DNA from: Westiellopsis prolifica IICB1
GTDB lineage: Bacteria > Cyanobacteriota > Cyanobacteriia > Cyanobacteriales > Nostocaceae
Length of the DNA: 64,000 bases
Assembly: GCF_004323185.1 (NCBI RefSeq)
Contig: NZ_NAPS01000002.1
Coordinates: forward strand, 520,336-584,335
Reading direction: 5' to 3'
Position numbers and translations under genes: made by a program. Of the stretch, positions 55,562 to 64,000 are shown in pieces. Below the pieces are notes generated by a model. The model was not told the DNA's origin. It was given only the letters and a program-made list of their open reading frames with translations, and searched no databases. Positions within the stretch are counted from its first letter, which is position 1; each line of letters starts with the position of its first letter.

Positions 55562-56008
55562 CTATCCCTTATTTTTGATCAACATCACTTGCACAATTTG
55601 TGTGGCGATATCACTGGAAATACCTAAAGCTTGGTATAAATCATTCAAAAAATCTCGCTCTTCCTGAGAAACGATTCCATCAGATAATACTAAATCGGTG
55701 GCTACTGCAAAAGCTGCTTCCCGCAAATCATTTGGTAGAGAATCCTTAGCAGCATTAAATAAAACATCAATACCGTCGCCCTTTAAAATTCCCAGAAGTT
55801 TGTCAAACATTCTAATGATGACATCATGAGAATAACTTCTAAAAAGTCTCATCCGAGACAGGGTCGATGAGATAGCACGCGCCTCCTCTTCAGAAAGATA
55901 ACCGTCTGAGGCTGTTGCTGCCAGAGTAATGGCGGCAAATGCTTCTGCTGGAGTGAATGCGTCTTGAACTTGGCTTTGTGCGCTGGACATTTTGTCGAAT
56001 AAACCCAT
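55562..56008 (-). CDS. TerB-like tellurite resistance family protein
   Basis: A 148-residue helical protein with a TerB-like region: AFAAITLAATASDGYLSEEE, LREAAFAVATDLVLSDGIVS, QEERDFLNDLYQALGI. The acidic D-G-x-x-x-x-E-E loops are the likely metal-binding sites of the fold. Cytoplasmic. No other ter genes nearby, so a tellurite role is not implied; TerB-like proteins are common in cyanobacteria. Confidence 0.8.
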   Translation of the reverse strand: MGLFDKMSSAQSQVQDAFTPAEAFAAITLAATASDGYLSEEEARAISSTLSRMRLFRSYSHDVIIRMFDKLLGILKGDGIDVLFNAAKDSLPNDLREAAFAVATDLVLSDGIVSQEERDFLNDLYQALGISSDIATQIVQVMLIKNKG

Positions 56009-56183
56009 TGTAGTTTGCTCCTTGGCTCTGGTCTTAGTCTATGTATAATTGCTGAGTTTTTGTCACCATTTAGGTAACTAATGAAACTCTGTAAGACTCT
56101 TGACCTTAGTGTTCCCAAGATTTTTATCTAGTGAACACAGCACTCAATGGTTTTCGACAACAAGTTACATTTTTAGCTTGCAA

Positions 56184-56345
56184 TTAGCGAAACAGCCTGG
56201 GAGAGGTTTGGCGATCGCCTGTTTTTTCTATTGTTTCAATTACTGCCAAACCAATACCAGAACCTGCAATCAGCAGACCTACCGATATCAAAAAGGCATT
56301 TACAAGCATGTGGAGGGCTTCATCAAAGAAAATGTAGGTGGTCAT
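56184..56345 (-). CDS. Tiny membrane protein (53 aa)
   Basis: A short minus-strand frame from ATG 56345: MTTYIFFDEALHMLVNAF, then one hydrophobic helix with LISVGLLIAGSGIGLAV, then IETIEKTGDRQTSPRLFR. A GAGAG-like ribosome-binding stretch lies upstream of the start. The balanced N-out helix and clean stop make it plausible. It lies upstream of the TerB-like gene on the same strand. Function unknown. Confidence 0.55.
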   Translation of the reverse strand: MTTYIFFDEALHMLVNAFLISVGLLIAGSGIGLAVIETIEKTGDRQTSPRLFR

Positions 56346-57298
56346 AGCTTTGCTCTCTTTAACTCTGTTGTGCTAGTACTATTTGTTTCTTCACAGCTTG
56401 ATGGCTGATTTTCGCTTTTTTATTTACCAGCATCTGCATCTTAACAAAACTTTAGGTCTTTAGCGAGATGCCTAGCTATTTTTCTTTTGAAAGATTTGAA
56501 TAAATTTAGCTAATCTTTTTATTAAGCTACATGCTGTTCAGTAAGTAAATTTTAAAAATATACCTTTTATTTTTACGTAACATTTTTATAGTCACTTAGT
56601 GTTTTAAATTACAAAGAAAGGCAGAGGGCAGGAGGCACTTATGCTGAAGGCATTCTGTCTCCTGCCCTCTGAAAAAACTTTAGTTATGGGTTTAAAGCCC
56701 ATTTAAAAAAAGATGTTTTTCGAGACGCATAGCGCGAGGAAAAACGGCGTCCTTGCTTCAATCCCACGTTTTTAAACGTGGGTTCCTTCTGCCCTCTGCC
56801 CTCTGCCTTCTGCCTTCTGAATCTATAAATCTGTTAAAATGATGAGCTTGTTTGCTAAGATTAAGAATCGCAAAGTTCAGATATCCGACTTCTTTAAGAA
56901 GTCGGATATCTTGTCACTACAGCTAGTAAATAAGTGATATTAACAACTGTAATTGTGATTTTGAGTCTTTTATAAGACATGGTAAAGATGAAAATTTTGA
57001 TATTTGATGATTATTTCAGTTAGAATTGGCATATATTTTTTTACTTTTTAAATAAAAAAAGACTACAAATATATTTGTTGGTACTGAAATTCTCTACAAA
57101 AACTCATGTGGCTACTTACATAAAGAATTGGTATCAGGCAAATGCGTTACAAGGTTCTGGTATAGTTTACTACAGTGATGCCACACTGCTTTGTTGTGAA
57201 TCTCTTTACTATAAGTAAGGAGAGCGTCAAAATAGTAAGCTACCTTTGTCTGCTGAACTAGACTTAAATTTGTATATCGTTTGTGTAGTGCCAGGTTT
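56346..57298. other. 950-bp intergenic region rich in repeats
   Basis: It contains inverted GGCAGGAGGCA / CTCCTGCCCTCTG-type stretches (about 56628-56670), hairpins at about 56686-56704 (GGGTTTAAAGCCC) and 56762-56783 (CCCACGTTTTTAAACGTGGG), heptamers TGCCCTC/TGCCTTC in four copies at 56790-56817, and the 33-bp palindrome at 56879-56911. The final 300 bp before glyS should hold its promoter. No RNA gene is evident. Confidence 0.7.
56879..56911. repeat. 33-bp palindromic repeat, copy 2
   Basis: Arms AGATATCCGACTTCTT and its exact complement around a single T. Same length and core (CCGACTTCTT) as the copy at 18403-18435, with two paired substitutions in each arm that keep the stem perfect. Confidence 0.85.
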
Positions 57299-59479
57299 AT
57301 GAATTCTCAGATTATTGAAAATACAAGCAAAAAAGCATTTTTATTAGAAGTTGGTACAGAAGAACTACCTGCAAGCTTTTTGAGTAGTGCGATCGCACAG
57401 TGGAAATCGCTGATTCCTCAAAGTCTCCGAGAAAATAGTCTCAACAGTGAATCTGTAGAAATTTACGGTACTCCCCGACGTCTAGCAGTATTGATTAAAG
57501 GTTTACCATCCCAGCAAGCCGACAGGGAAGAAGAAATTAAAGGTCCACCCGCCCAAACAGCTTTTAAAGACGGAAAACCCACCCCAGCAGCACAAGGTTT
57601 TGCTAAAAAGCAAGGTGTGGAACTTGATGCTTTTGAAATTCGCAGCACCGATAAAGGCGATTTTGTCTTTGTACGCAAGCTGATTCCCGGCCGTCGGCTA
57701 GCGGAAATCTTAACAGAACTTGTCCCTCAATGGATTTTGGCTTTAGAAGGTAAACGGTTGATGCGTTGGGGTGATGGGGATTTGCGGTTTTCTCGTCCCA
57801 TCCGTTGGTTGGTGAGTTTGTTAGATGATGCTGTACTGCCGATAAAATTGGTGAATGGTTCTGAGACAATTAAAAGCGATCGCATCTCTCAAGGTCATCG
57901 AGTTTTACATCCCCAACCAGTTACAATACCCCAAGCTACCGATTATGTAGCTGTGATGCGTCTAGCTTCGGTGGTTGTGAATGTTGAGGAACGGAAAAAT
58001 ATTATTGTTGAAGAAGTCCAAAAATCTGCTAGTAAATTCAATGGTTCTGTCGAAATTTACCCAGATTTGTTGGAGGAAGTTACAAACTTAGTCGAATTCC
58101 CTTCAGCAGTGATTGGTGAATTTGAAAGCGAATTTTTGAATTTGCCTACAGAAGTAATTACTACTGTCATGGTGCATCATCAGCGTTATTTCCCTGTATT
58201 TAAAGATAGCAACCAGCAAAAATTACTGCCGTATTTTATCACTATTTCCAATGGTGAGCCAGTAAAATCAAATATTATTGCTGTTGGGAATGCGAGAGTA
58301 ATTCGCGCTCGTTTAGCTGATGGTAAATTCTTCTATGAAGCTGATTTAAAAAATCCGTTAGATAGTTTTTTACCCCAATTAGCAAAAGTTACTTTTCAAG
58401 AAGACTTGGGTTCGCTGCTAGATAAAGTCGGACGAGTTTCTCAAATTGCAGCACAAATCGCTGAACAATTGCAATTAAATCCAGAGCAAAGTCATAATGT
58501 CCACCGTGCCGCTTTATTATGCAAAGCTGATTTAGTCAGCCAAATGGTCTATGAATTCCCAGAGTTGCAGGGAATCATGGGACAAAAATATGCTTTAGCA
58601 AGTGAAGAAGGAGAAGCGGTTGCAACAGCAATTTTTGAACATTATTTGCCTCGTGGTGCAGATGATATTTTGCCACAAACAATAACAGGTCAAGTTGTAG
58701 GTTTGGCAGATAGATTAGATACTTTAGTCGGTATATTTGGTTTAGGGATGATTCCCACAGGTTCTTCTGATCCTTTTGCTTTAAGACGGGCTGCCAATGC
58801 AGTTCTAAACATCACATGGGCAGCAGATTTAGCAATTAATTTACAACAGTTATTGGAGCAAATCACTACAGATTTTGTTGCCAAACATAATAAGAATAAA
58901 CAAGAATTAGTTGCGACTTTACAAGAATTTTTCTTACAACGTATTCGCACTCTGTTGCAAGAAGAAAAACAAATAGATTATGACTTGGTGAATGCTGTGT
59001 TGGGCGAAAATGACCCAGAATATACTCAAAGAGCATTACAGGATTTATTAGATGTACGCGATCGCGCCTTATTTTTGCAACAAATCCGCAAAGATGGCAC
59101 CTTAGACAAAATCTACGAAACCGTCAACCGTTCTACCCGTTTAGCAGCGCAAGGTGATTTAGATACCAAGCAGCTTGATCCCACAACTATAATTCAGCCA
59201 GAACTATTCCAAAAGTCCTGTGAAACTGCACTTTACCATGCCTTAGTAGAATTAGTTCCCCAAACTCAAGCCGCACAAAATTCGCGTAATTACCAACTGT
59301 TGGTAGCAGGATTAGAAAAAATTGCCCCCACCGTGAGTAACTTTTTTGATGGGCCGGAAAGTGTTTTGGTTATAGATCCAGATGCAAATATTAAGCGCAA
59401 TCGGTTAAATTTGCTGGGTTTGCTGCGTAATCACGCGCGCGTGTTAGCAGATTTTGGCGCAGTTATAAAAAATTTGTAG
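57299..59479 (+). CDS. glyS: Glycyl-tRNA synthetase beta subunit
   Basis: 726 residues from ATG 57299 (the frame also opens at TTG 57281). Typical bacterial Gly[93 protein letters not shown] and a C-terminal DALR-like anticodon-binding part. It pairs with the separately encoded alpha subunit GlyQ (not in this window) to charge tRNA-Gly. 84 bp before murD. Confidence 0.95.
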   Translation: MNSQIIENTSKKAFLLEVGTEELPASFLSSAIAQWKSLIPQSLRENSLNSESVEIYGTPRRLAVLIKGLPSQQADREEEIKGPPAQTAFKDGKPTPAAQGFAKKQGVELDAFEIRSTDKGDFVFVRKLIPGRRLAEILTELVPQWILALEGKRLMRWGDGDLRFSRPIRWLVSLLDDAVLPIKLVNGSETIKSDRISQGHRVLHPQPVTIPQATDYVAVMRLASVVVNVEERKNIIVEEVQKSASKFNGSVEIYPDLLEEVTNLVEFPSAVIGEFESEFLNLPTEVITTVMVHHQRYFPVFKDSNQQKLLPYFITISNGEPVKSNIIAVGNARVIRARLADGKFFYEADLKNPLDSFLPQLAKVTFQEDLGSLLDKVGRVSQIAAQIAEQLQLNPEQSHNVHRAALLCKADLVSQMVYEFPELQGIMGQKYALASEEGEAVATAIFEHYLPRGADDILPQTITGQVVGLADRLDTLVGIFGLGMIPTGSSDPFALRRAANAVLNITWAADLAINLQQLLEQITTDFVAKHNKNKQELVATLQEFFLQRIRTLLQEEKQIDYDLVNAVLGENDPEYTQRALQDLLDVRDRALFLQQIRKDGTLDKIYETVNRSTRLAAQGDLDTKQLDPTTIIQPELFQKSCETALYHALVELVPQTQAAQNSRNYQLLVAGLEKIAPTVSNFFDGPESVLVIDPDANIKRNRLNLLGLLRNHARVLADFGAVIKNL

Positions 59480-59563
59480 CTAAAGTCTATAAAATTATTG
59501 TGTAAATTGTGCCAAGAAACGTTAGGATAAGGTGTGCTTAACCAGGGAATTCTGCTACAGTCT

Positions 59564-61024
59564 ATGCCCAAAGCCCATGTAATTGGATTAGGAAAGTCCG
59601 GTGTTGCGGCGGCGAGATTGTTGAAGCGGGATGGTTGGGAGGTGGTGTTAAGCGATCGCAACACCTCCTCTAACCTCCGTACGCAACAACAAGAACTCCT
59701 TGCCGAACAAATCACTGTTGAACTAGGGTATTCTCTGGATTTAACTCAACCAGATTTACCCCAGCTAATAGTTGTAAGTCCCGGTGTTCCTTGGGATATC
59801 CCCGTACTAGTCCAAGCACGGGATTTGGGTATAGAAACTATCGGCGAGATGGAACTAGCATGGCGGTACTTAAAATCCGTACCTTGGGTAGCGATTACTG
59901 GTACTAACGGTAAGACTACTACTACTTCTCTAATTGCGAGCATTTTCCAAACAGCAGGGTTAAATGCTCCGGCTTGCGGTAACATTGGCTATGCTGCTTG
60001 TGAAGTTGCCTTGTCTTTTGAGAAAAAACATTTAGAAGGGGAGACACGGGAACATGATGAGCAAGAAAGTACTGCAATCCAAAATCCAAAATCTAAAATC
60101 CAAAATTATCTGGATTGGGTGATTGCAGAGATTAGCAGTTACCAAATAGAATCTTCTTCCACCTTGAAACCACATATCGGCGTCTGGACTACTTTTACTC
60201 CCGATCACCTCAGTCGCCATAAAACATTAGAGAATTATTACAACATTAAAGCTAGTCTGTTGCGTCAGAGTGAGATTCAAATTTTTAATGGTGATGACGC
60301 ATACTTGCATAAGGTTGGTTTGAGTGATTGGCCTGATGCCTATTGGACAAGTGTGCAAGGTAAAGATTTCTTGATTGGTGAAAAAGGTTTTTACATTCAA
60401 GATGGCTGGGTTTTCCAGACGCATCATGATAGTTCGGGAGAAGATGCAGCAATTGTGGAAGTATCTGCGTTGCGGATGGTAGGAGAACATAATCAGCAAA
60501 ATCTCCTCATGGCTGTGGCTGCGGCGCGATTAGCTGGAATTGATAACGATGCTATATCTCGTGCCATTAGCGAGTTTCCTGGTGTTCCCCATCGCCTAGA
60601 ACACATTTGTACTTGGGAAGGTATTGATTTTATCAACGATAGCAAAGCTACTAATTACGATGCTGCCGAAGTTGGGTTAGGATCGGTGTCAAGTCCTGTG
60701 ATCTTAATAGCTGGTGGTGAAGCTAAAGCAGGTGATGATACTGCCTGGATAGCAAAAATTAAAACCAAAGCTGCTGTAGTTTTACTAATTGGCGATGCTG
60801 CTAATACTTTTGCTCAACGTTTGCAAGAAATGGGATACACCAATTACGAAATTGTGGAAACGATGAATAAAGCTGTTAGCAGATCAGCAGAATTAGCTAA
60901 ACAACATCAAGCATCTGTAGTTTTACTGTCACCAGCGTGTGCGAGTTTTGATCAGTATCCTAATTTTGAAGTGCGAGGTGAGCATTTCCGACAGTTGTGT
61001 TTGGAGTGGGTAGCAAATAAATAA
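59564..61024 (+). CDS. murD: UDP-N-acetylmuramoylalanine--D-glutamate ligase
   Basis: 486 residues from ATG 59564 ([18 protein letters not shown]). Mur ligase motifs: ATP-binding [55 protein letters not shown] and the C-terminal [21 protein letters not shown] (split here, no run over 20). It adds D-Glu to UDP-MurNAc-L-Ala in peptidoglycan synthesis. It is longer than usual because of an insert of about 25 residues that contains an STRR (60076-60103) before DWVIAE. Confidence 0.94.
   Translation: MPKAHVIGLGKSGVAAARLLKRDGWEVVLSDRNTSSNLRTQQQELLAEQITVELGYSLDLTQPDLPQLIVVSPGVPWDIPVLVQARDLGIETIGEMELAWRYLKSVPWVAITGTNGKTTTTSLIASIFQTAGLNAPACGNIGYAACEVALSFEKKHLEGETREHDEQESTAIQNPKSKIQNYLDWVIAEISSYQIESSSTLKPHIGVWTTFTPDHLSRHKTLENYYNIKASLLRQSEIQIFNGDDAYLHKVGLSDWPDAYWTSVQGKDFLIGEKGFYIQDGWVFQTHHDSSGEDAAIVEVSALRMVGEHNQQNLLMAVAAARLAGIDNDAISRAISEFPGVPHRLEHICTWEGIDFINDSKATNYDAAEVGLGSVSSPVILIAGGEAKAGDDTAWIAKIKTKAAVVLLIGDAANTFAQRLQEMGYTNYEIVETMNKAVSRSAELAKQHQASVVLLSPACASFDQYPNFEVRGEHFRQLCLEWVANK
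60076..60103. repeat. STRR inside murD
   Basis: Four consecutive heptamers, AATCCAA, AATCCAA, AATCTAA, AATCCAA, lie in the murD reading frame and encode [10 protein letters not shown]-like residues. The same heptamer type occurs in intergenic DNA at about 24158-24177. The insert falls in a loop between the ATP-binding motif and DWVIAEISS. Confidence 0.85.
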
Positions 61025-61257
61025 GTTAAATAATTAAAATCTACTTGCCGAATGTGCGTGGCGTCGATACACAAGGTATTATTGTTTAACTTACCTGCCT
61101 GTGGTGCGATCGCCTAATTTTTGCCTATTTTCTGTCCTAGCCAACCATAGGACTTATTGTGTGTGAGTTAACAAAAGCTACTATCAACACCAATACTCTA
61201 CAAATTTCTTAAACTGGATTTGCAAGACACTCACAAATGCTCAAAACAAAGACATTC

Positions 61258-61590
61258 AACTACCCCGCCCTGCCTAACGGCTGAGGAAGGGGATTGCTAA
61301 GAACAAACTTGGCGACGCAAGTGTTGAATAGCCCACTGAGACTAACTGCGGTTAAAACTTCCAGATGCTTCCCCAGTCTGGAAATACTTTAAGACCTTTT
61401 GTTGGGTCGTCGGGAAAGGGAGCCGAATGCCAGAAAAAGGGCAGGCTTGTTGGTTTAGTCGATTTGCTAAATTGACTAGTCGCTCTTTGTTTAAAAGCCT
61501 GCCCTTTTTCTTTAGGCAATCTTCCAGAGCCGAGACATCTGTAGTTACTTGGGCGAGGGGACTTAATACTTTACTCGGAGGTTTATCACC
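61258..61590 (+). ncRNA. Candidate omegaRNA of the IsrB element
   Basis: 330 bp of noncoding, strongly structured DNA directly upstream of the IsrB-like ORF, where omegaRNAs of IscB/IsrB elements are encoded. The main stem is GAAAAAGGGCAGGCTT (61433-61448) with AAGCCTGCCCTTTTTC (61495-61510), a perfect 16-bp pairing. Inside it is a second stem, TAGTCGATTT / AAATTGACTA, with one G-U. By analogy the RNA would start in or before the left-end hairpin, with its guide read from flanking DNA. Boundaries are not determined. Confidence 0.55.
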
Positions 61591-62697
61591 ATGTTGCGAG
61601 TACCCGTTTTATCGCCGTCAGGCAAACCATTAATGTCTACAAAAGCGAGTAGAGCGCGTCGTTGGTTAAAAGAAGGGAAAGCGCGGATTGTGTACAACGA
61701 CCTCGGCATTTTCCAGGTTCAGCTAATTAGATGCCCTAGAACTCAGAACACACAACCTATTGCGGTTGGCATCGACCCCGGTAAACTATATACGGGCGTT
61801 GGCGTGCAGTCTGCCAAATTTACCTTGTGGATGGCACACCTCCAATTACCATTTAAAACCGTTAAAGACCGCATGGAGCAACGTGCCATGATGCGGAGAG
61901 GACGTAGAGGTAGAAGAATTAACCGCAAGGTTGTATTTTCAAAACGCGCTCATCGCCAGAAACGGTTTGATAATCGCAGAGCGTGCAAGTTACCTCCAAG
62001 TATTCGGGCTAACCGCCAATTAGAGTTGCGAGTAGTGGACGAATTATCTTTGATTTATCCCATCACTACAATTGCTTACGAAATAGTTAAAGCGCGTGGC
62101 AATAAAGGATTCAGTCCAGTAATGGTTGGCCAGAGATGGCAATTAGAGAATCTAGAAACTTACGCCAAAGTTAAACAGGTTGAGGGTTGGCAGAGTGCAA
62201 ATATCAGACAGCAGTTAGGATTGCATAAACAAAAACATTCTAAGGGCGATGCAATTCCTGCAACTCACGCCGTAGATGGTGTTGCTTTATCATGTAGTGC
62301 TTTTATTCAGTACGGTATAATTGACCCCCAAACAATGGCGTGGAAAGGCGATGTGGCTATCACACCTGCACCCTTTACCGTAATTCGCCGCCCCCCGGTA
62401 TCACGTCGTCAACTACATCTTATGGTTCCCGCAAAAGGTGGAATCACAAGAAAGTACGGTGGCACTGTAACCCGTCATGGACTCAGAAAAGGCGATTGCG
62501 TTCAAGCTACTCAAGGCAACAAAACCTATTTTGGTTGGGTGAGTGGCGACACTGAAAAACAAGTTTCTGTAAGTGATGCGTCTTGGAAGCGTCTTGGACA
62601 ATTCACTGTCAAGAAAGTCCAGTTGGTACAGCGAAGCACGGGGTTAATCGTGCTGCCAACTCGGAAATTGTCAAACTTGACCCCATCGAGGGGTTAA
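61591..62697 (+). CDS. isrB: IsrB-type RRXRR/RuvC nuclease (HNH-less relative of IscB)
   Basis: 368 residues. The N-terminal part has the PLMP-like motif (SPSGKPLMSTKASRARRWL) and RRXRR domain, then RuvC-I GIDPGKLYTGVGV (Asp62), an Arg-rich bridge helix (MMRRGRRGRRINRK), RuvC-II IAYEIVKA (Glu164) and RuvC-III THAVDGVALS (His226, Asp229). Only about 60 residues separate RuvC-II and III, so the HNH domain of IscB is absent. This matches IsrB, an RNA-guided nickase and Cas9 ancestor-type protein. All RuvC residues are intact, so it may be active. Confidence 0.85.
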   Translation: MLRVPVLSPSGKPLMSTKASRARRWLKEGKARIVYNDLGIFQVQLIRCPRTQNTQPIAVGIDPGKLYTGVGVQSAKFTLWMAHLQLPFKTVKDRMEQRAMMRRGRRGRRINRKVVFSKRAHRQKRFDNRRACKLPPSIRANRQLELRVVDELSLIYPITTIAYEIVKARGNKGFSPVMVGQRWQLENLETYAKVKQVEGWQSANIRQQLGLHKQKHSKGDAIPATHAVDGVALSCSAFIQYGIIDPQTMAWKGDVAITPAPFTVIRRPPVSRRQLHLMVPAKGGITRKYGGTVTRHGLRKGDCVQATQGNKTYFGWVSGDTEKQVSVSDASWKRLGQFTVKKVQLVQRSTGLIVLPTRKLSNLTPSRG

Positions 62698-62762
62698 GTT
62701 TGACCCAAAGTACCCTCCCCACCTTGCTTCGCGCCTATGTGGGGGTCTCCCATGGAGTTTTG

Positions 62763-63632
62763 ATGAAAACATCTGGAAAATTCGACTTTGACGACGATAA
62801 GTTTAATGCACCGCCTTCTCAAGTCATCCCTTGGTGTCAGATGATTAATCCCCGGTATGGGCAAGATCATATTCAGCCTTATGGTTTAGCAATCAAGCTG
62901 GATAATGCCCATGCTGTAGGGTTTAAGCCGGATGACAATTGGCAACAAATGGAACACGAATTTAGCTCCAGTTCTGAAACAGTATATATCACAACTACCC
63001 CACGCTTAGTAGTAGTGCGACGCGGACCATTGTCTGTCAAAGACCGAGAAACTGGTGTCAAACTAGGGACATTAAGAGATAATTATGACGCTTTTTTAGC
63101 TGATAAACTTAAATTTAAAACTTTTACACGCTATCTAATTTTTTTAGTTGGAGAAAATAAAGAATTTTTGCATGAATTACCATTACAACTTACTCTGAAT
63201 GGCGCAGCCGGAGCAAGTTTTAGTAAAGCTTATTGCGAATACCAACAAGGTAGAATTACCGGTGGATTTCTCGCAGAATTAGAAAGAACTTATGCTGCTT
63301 ACCGCAAGCTACCTTTAACACCAAAAGGGCCATTATTTCACGCTCATGGTATTTTTTGCCCAATTATTGATTCAGAAGAAAGAGGTATTGAACCAAATAC
63401 TGTTTTGGTTGCTTCTACTGTTGACTATAAACATCCGACAGTTTCAACTTTGACGCAATACCTCATAGCTTCTGATTCTCCAGAATCGGAGATAATTATC
63501 AGAAATTACGAAGAATATAAGGAGTTTGGCAAGGAACCTATAAAAACAGAATCACCGAAGATGGTAGCGGCTGGGGTTTCTAATTCCTATATTTATCCTG
63601 ATGACGATGATTTTGGTTATCCACCCTATTAA
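62763..63632 (+). CDS. DUF5895-domain protein
   Basis: 289 residues from ATG 62763 (MKTSGKFDFDDDKFNAPPSQ), resembling the cyanobacterial DUF5895 family: VIPWCQMINPRYGQD, LAIKLDNAHAVGF, TPRLVVVRRGPL, KFKTFTRYLIFLVGENKEFL, and an acidic end (YPDDDDFGYPPY). Function unknown. An upstream in-frame extension to 62583 runs through the IsrB gene and is not credible. The insertion just upstream may have replaced its promoter. Confidence 0.75.
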   Translation: MKTSGKFDFDDDKFNAPPSQVIPWCQMINPRYGQDHIQPYGLAIKLDNAHAVGFKPDDNWQQMEHEFSSSSETVYITTTPRLVVVRRGPLSVKDRETGVKLGTLRDNYDAFLADKLKFKTFTRYLIFLVGENKEFLHELPLQLTLNGAAGASFSKAYCEYQQGRITGGFLAELERTYAAYRKLPLTPKGPLFHAHGIFCPIIDSEERGIEPNTVLVASTVDYKHPTVSTLTQYLIASDSPESEIIIRNYEEYKEFGKEPIKTESPKMVAAGVSNSYIYPDDDDFGYPPY

Positions 63633-64000
63633 ATTGGGAAAAGTCTGAAAGTAAAAAGTTCAAGGGATGTAGATGTGCATGAAAATATGAATATTTTTAC
63701 ATCCTACATCCTTTTTTCAGTGAGATAGGCGTAAAATCAATCTATTCTTTGTGATGAGAGTTAGTGATTATTCATTGCTTGATAAAAAACAGTAATTAGG
63801 AATTTTTGCCATTTTTGGCTTAATTCATATCAATTTGTACATAATAAATACAAAAAATATTTTGAGATTTTAATTATTTTTTAAGATCAGATTTTAGTGG
63901 ACAAGAAATAAAATTAACAATTGAGTAGCTAAGAACAATTTTATCAAAATTTAGATATCATTAATACTAATAAAATCAAATATAAATTAACTATTACTGA
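63633..64000. other. AT-rich end of the window
   Basis: 368 bp with no ORF, RNA gene or clear repeat that I can support. Very AT-rich, probably an upstream region of a gene outside the window or a gene-free gap. Confidence 0.5.

Larger units (their letters stand above)
61255..62753 (+). mobile_element. IS605-like element carrying an IsrB-type gene, no transposase
   Basis: The element comprises a left-end hairpin region (CTACCCCGCCCTGCC ... GAGGAAGGGGATTG, about 61258-61296), a structured noncoding stretch, the IsrB-like ORF, and right-end hairpins: AACTTGACCCC/GGGGTTAAGTT at 62674-62700, overlapping the stop codon, and CCCCAC/GTGGGG at 62717-62744. No tnpA (Y1 transposase) is present, so it would need one in trans. 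Exact ends are uncertain. It lies 10 bp upstream of a DUF5895 gene. Confidence 0.65.

Noticed and set aside
61591-62697. IscB (HNH-containing) assignment
   Set aside because: Only about 60 residues lie between RuvC-II and RuvC-III and no HNH motif is seen; IsrB fits better.

Overview
The window looks like chromosomal DNA of a filamentous, probably heterocyst-forming cyanobacterium (Nostocales). The grounds are psbO (photosystem II manganese-stabilising protein), cyanobacterial-type ftsQ/ftsZ, a group 3 SigF-like sigma factor, very many GCGATCGC (HIP1) octamers, and several families of short tandem heptamer repeats (STRR) and palindromes between, and sometimes inside, genes. No rRNA, tRNA or CRISPR array was seen. 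I cannot name the species.

Layout. 1-10.7 kb: a Ski2-like helicase, a YgfZ/GcvT-like protein, a membrane-anchored coiled-coil/TPR protein built on a 29-residue repeat, gene relics (a split DUF433 antitoxin and an integrase fragment), a DUF3303 gene, a Ser/Thr kinase and an unknown gene. 10.9-16.7 kb: a damaged restriction-like locus. A PLD-SNF2 helicase has lost its end and a DNA methyltransferase has lost its N-terminal part, and a 1,169-bp IS630-type element sits exactly at the junction. 16.8-24 kb: housekeeping genes (mmsA-like dehydrogenase, grxC, gshB, then ftsZ and ftsQ on the minus strand). 24.8-31.3 kb: a P-loop ATPase followed by a 1,683-residue STAND-type NTPase with 14 WD40 repeats. 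32.4-35.8 kb: psbO, a sigF-like gene, a PilP-like lipoprotein and a small conserved gene.

36.0-42.9 kb holds the most interesting locus: four same-strand genes encoding a vWA/FHA-like membrane protein, a 1,084-residue tubulin/FtsZ-like protein, a MotA/TolQ/ZorA-like channel subunit with a long tail, and a MotB/ZorB/OmpA-like partner. It reads as a tubulin-like GTPase coupled to an ion-driven, wall-anchored stator. It is not canonical Zorya, because no zorC, zorD or zorE is present. Its function is unknown.

43.2-48 kb: an ABC ATPase with two large paralogous permeases. 48.4-50.2 kb: a DM13 protein, decayed ferredoxin-domain and CPBP-protease genes, and a MITE-like element. 50.3-61 kb: a glycosyltransferase, a small membrane protein, xseB/xseA, recA (with a LexA-like box), tsaB, a TerB-like gene, a tiny membrane protein, glyS and murD (with an STRR inside the gene). 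61.2-62.75 kb: an IS605-like element encoding an IsrB-type RuvC nuclease (RRXRR domain, no HNH) with a structured upstream region that is a candidate omegaRNA. The window ends with a DUF5895 gene.
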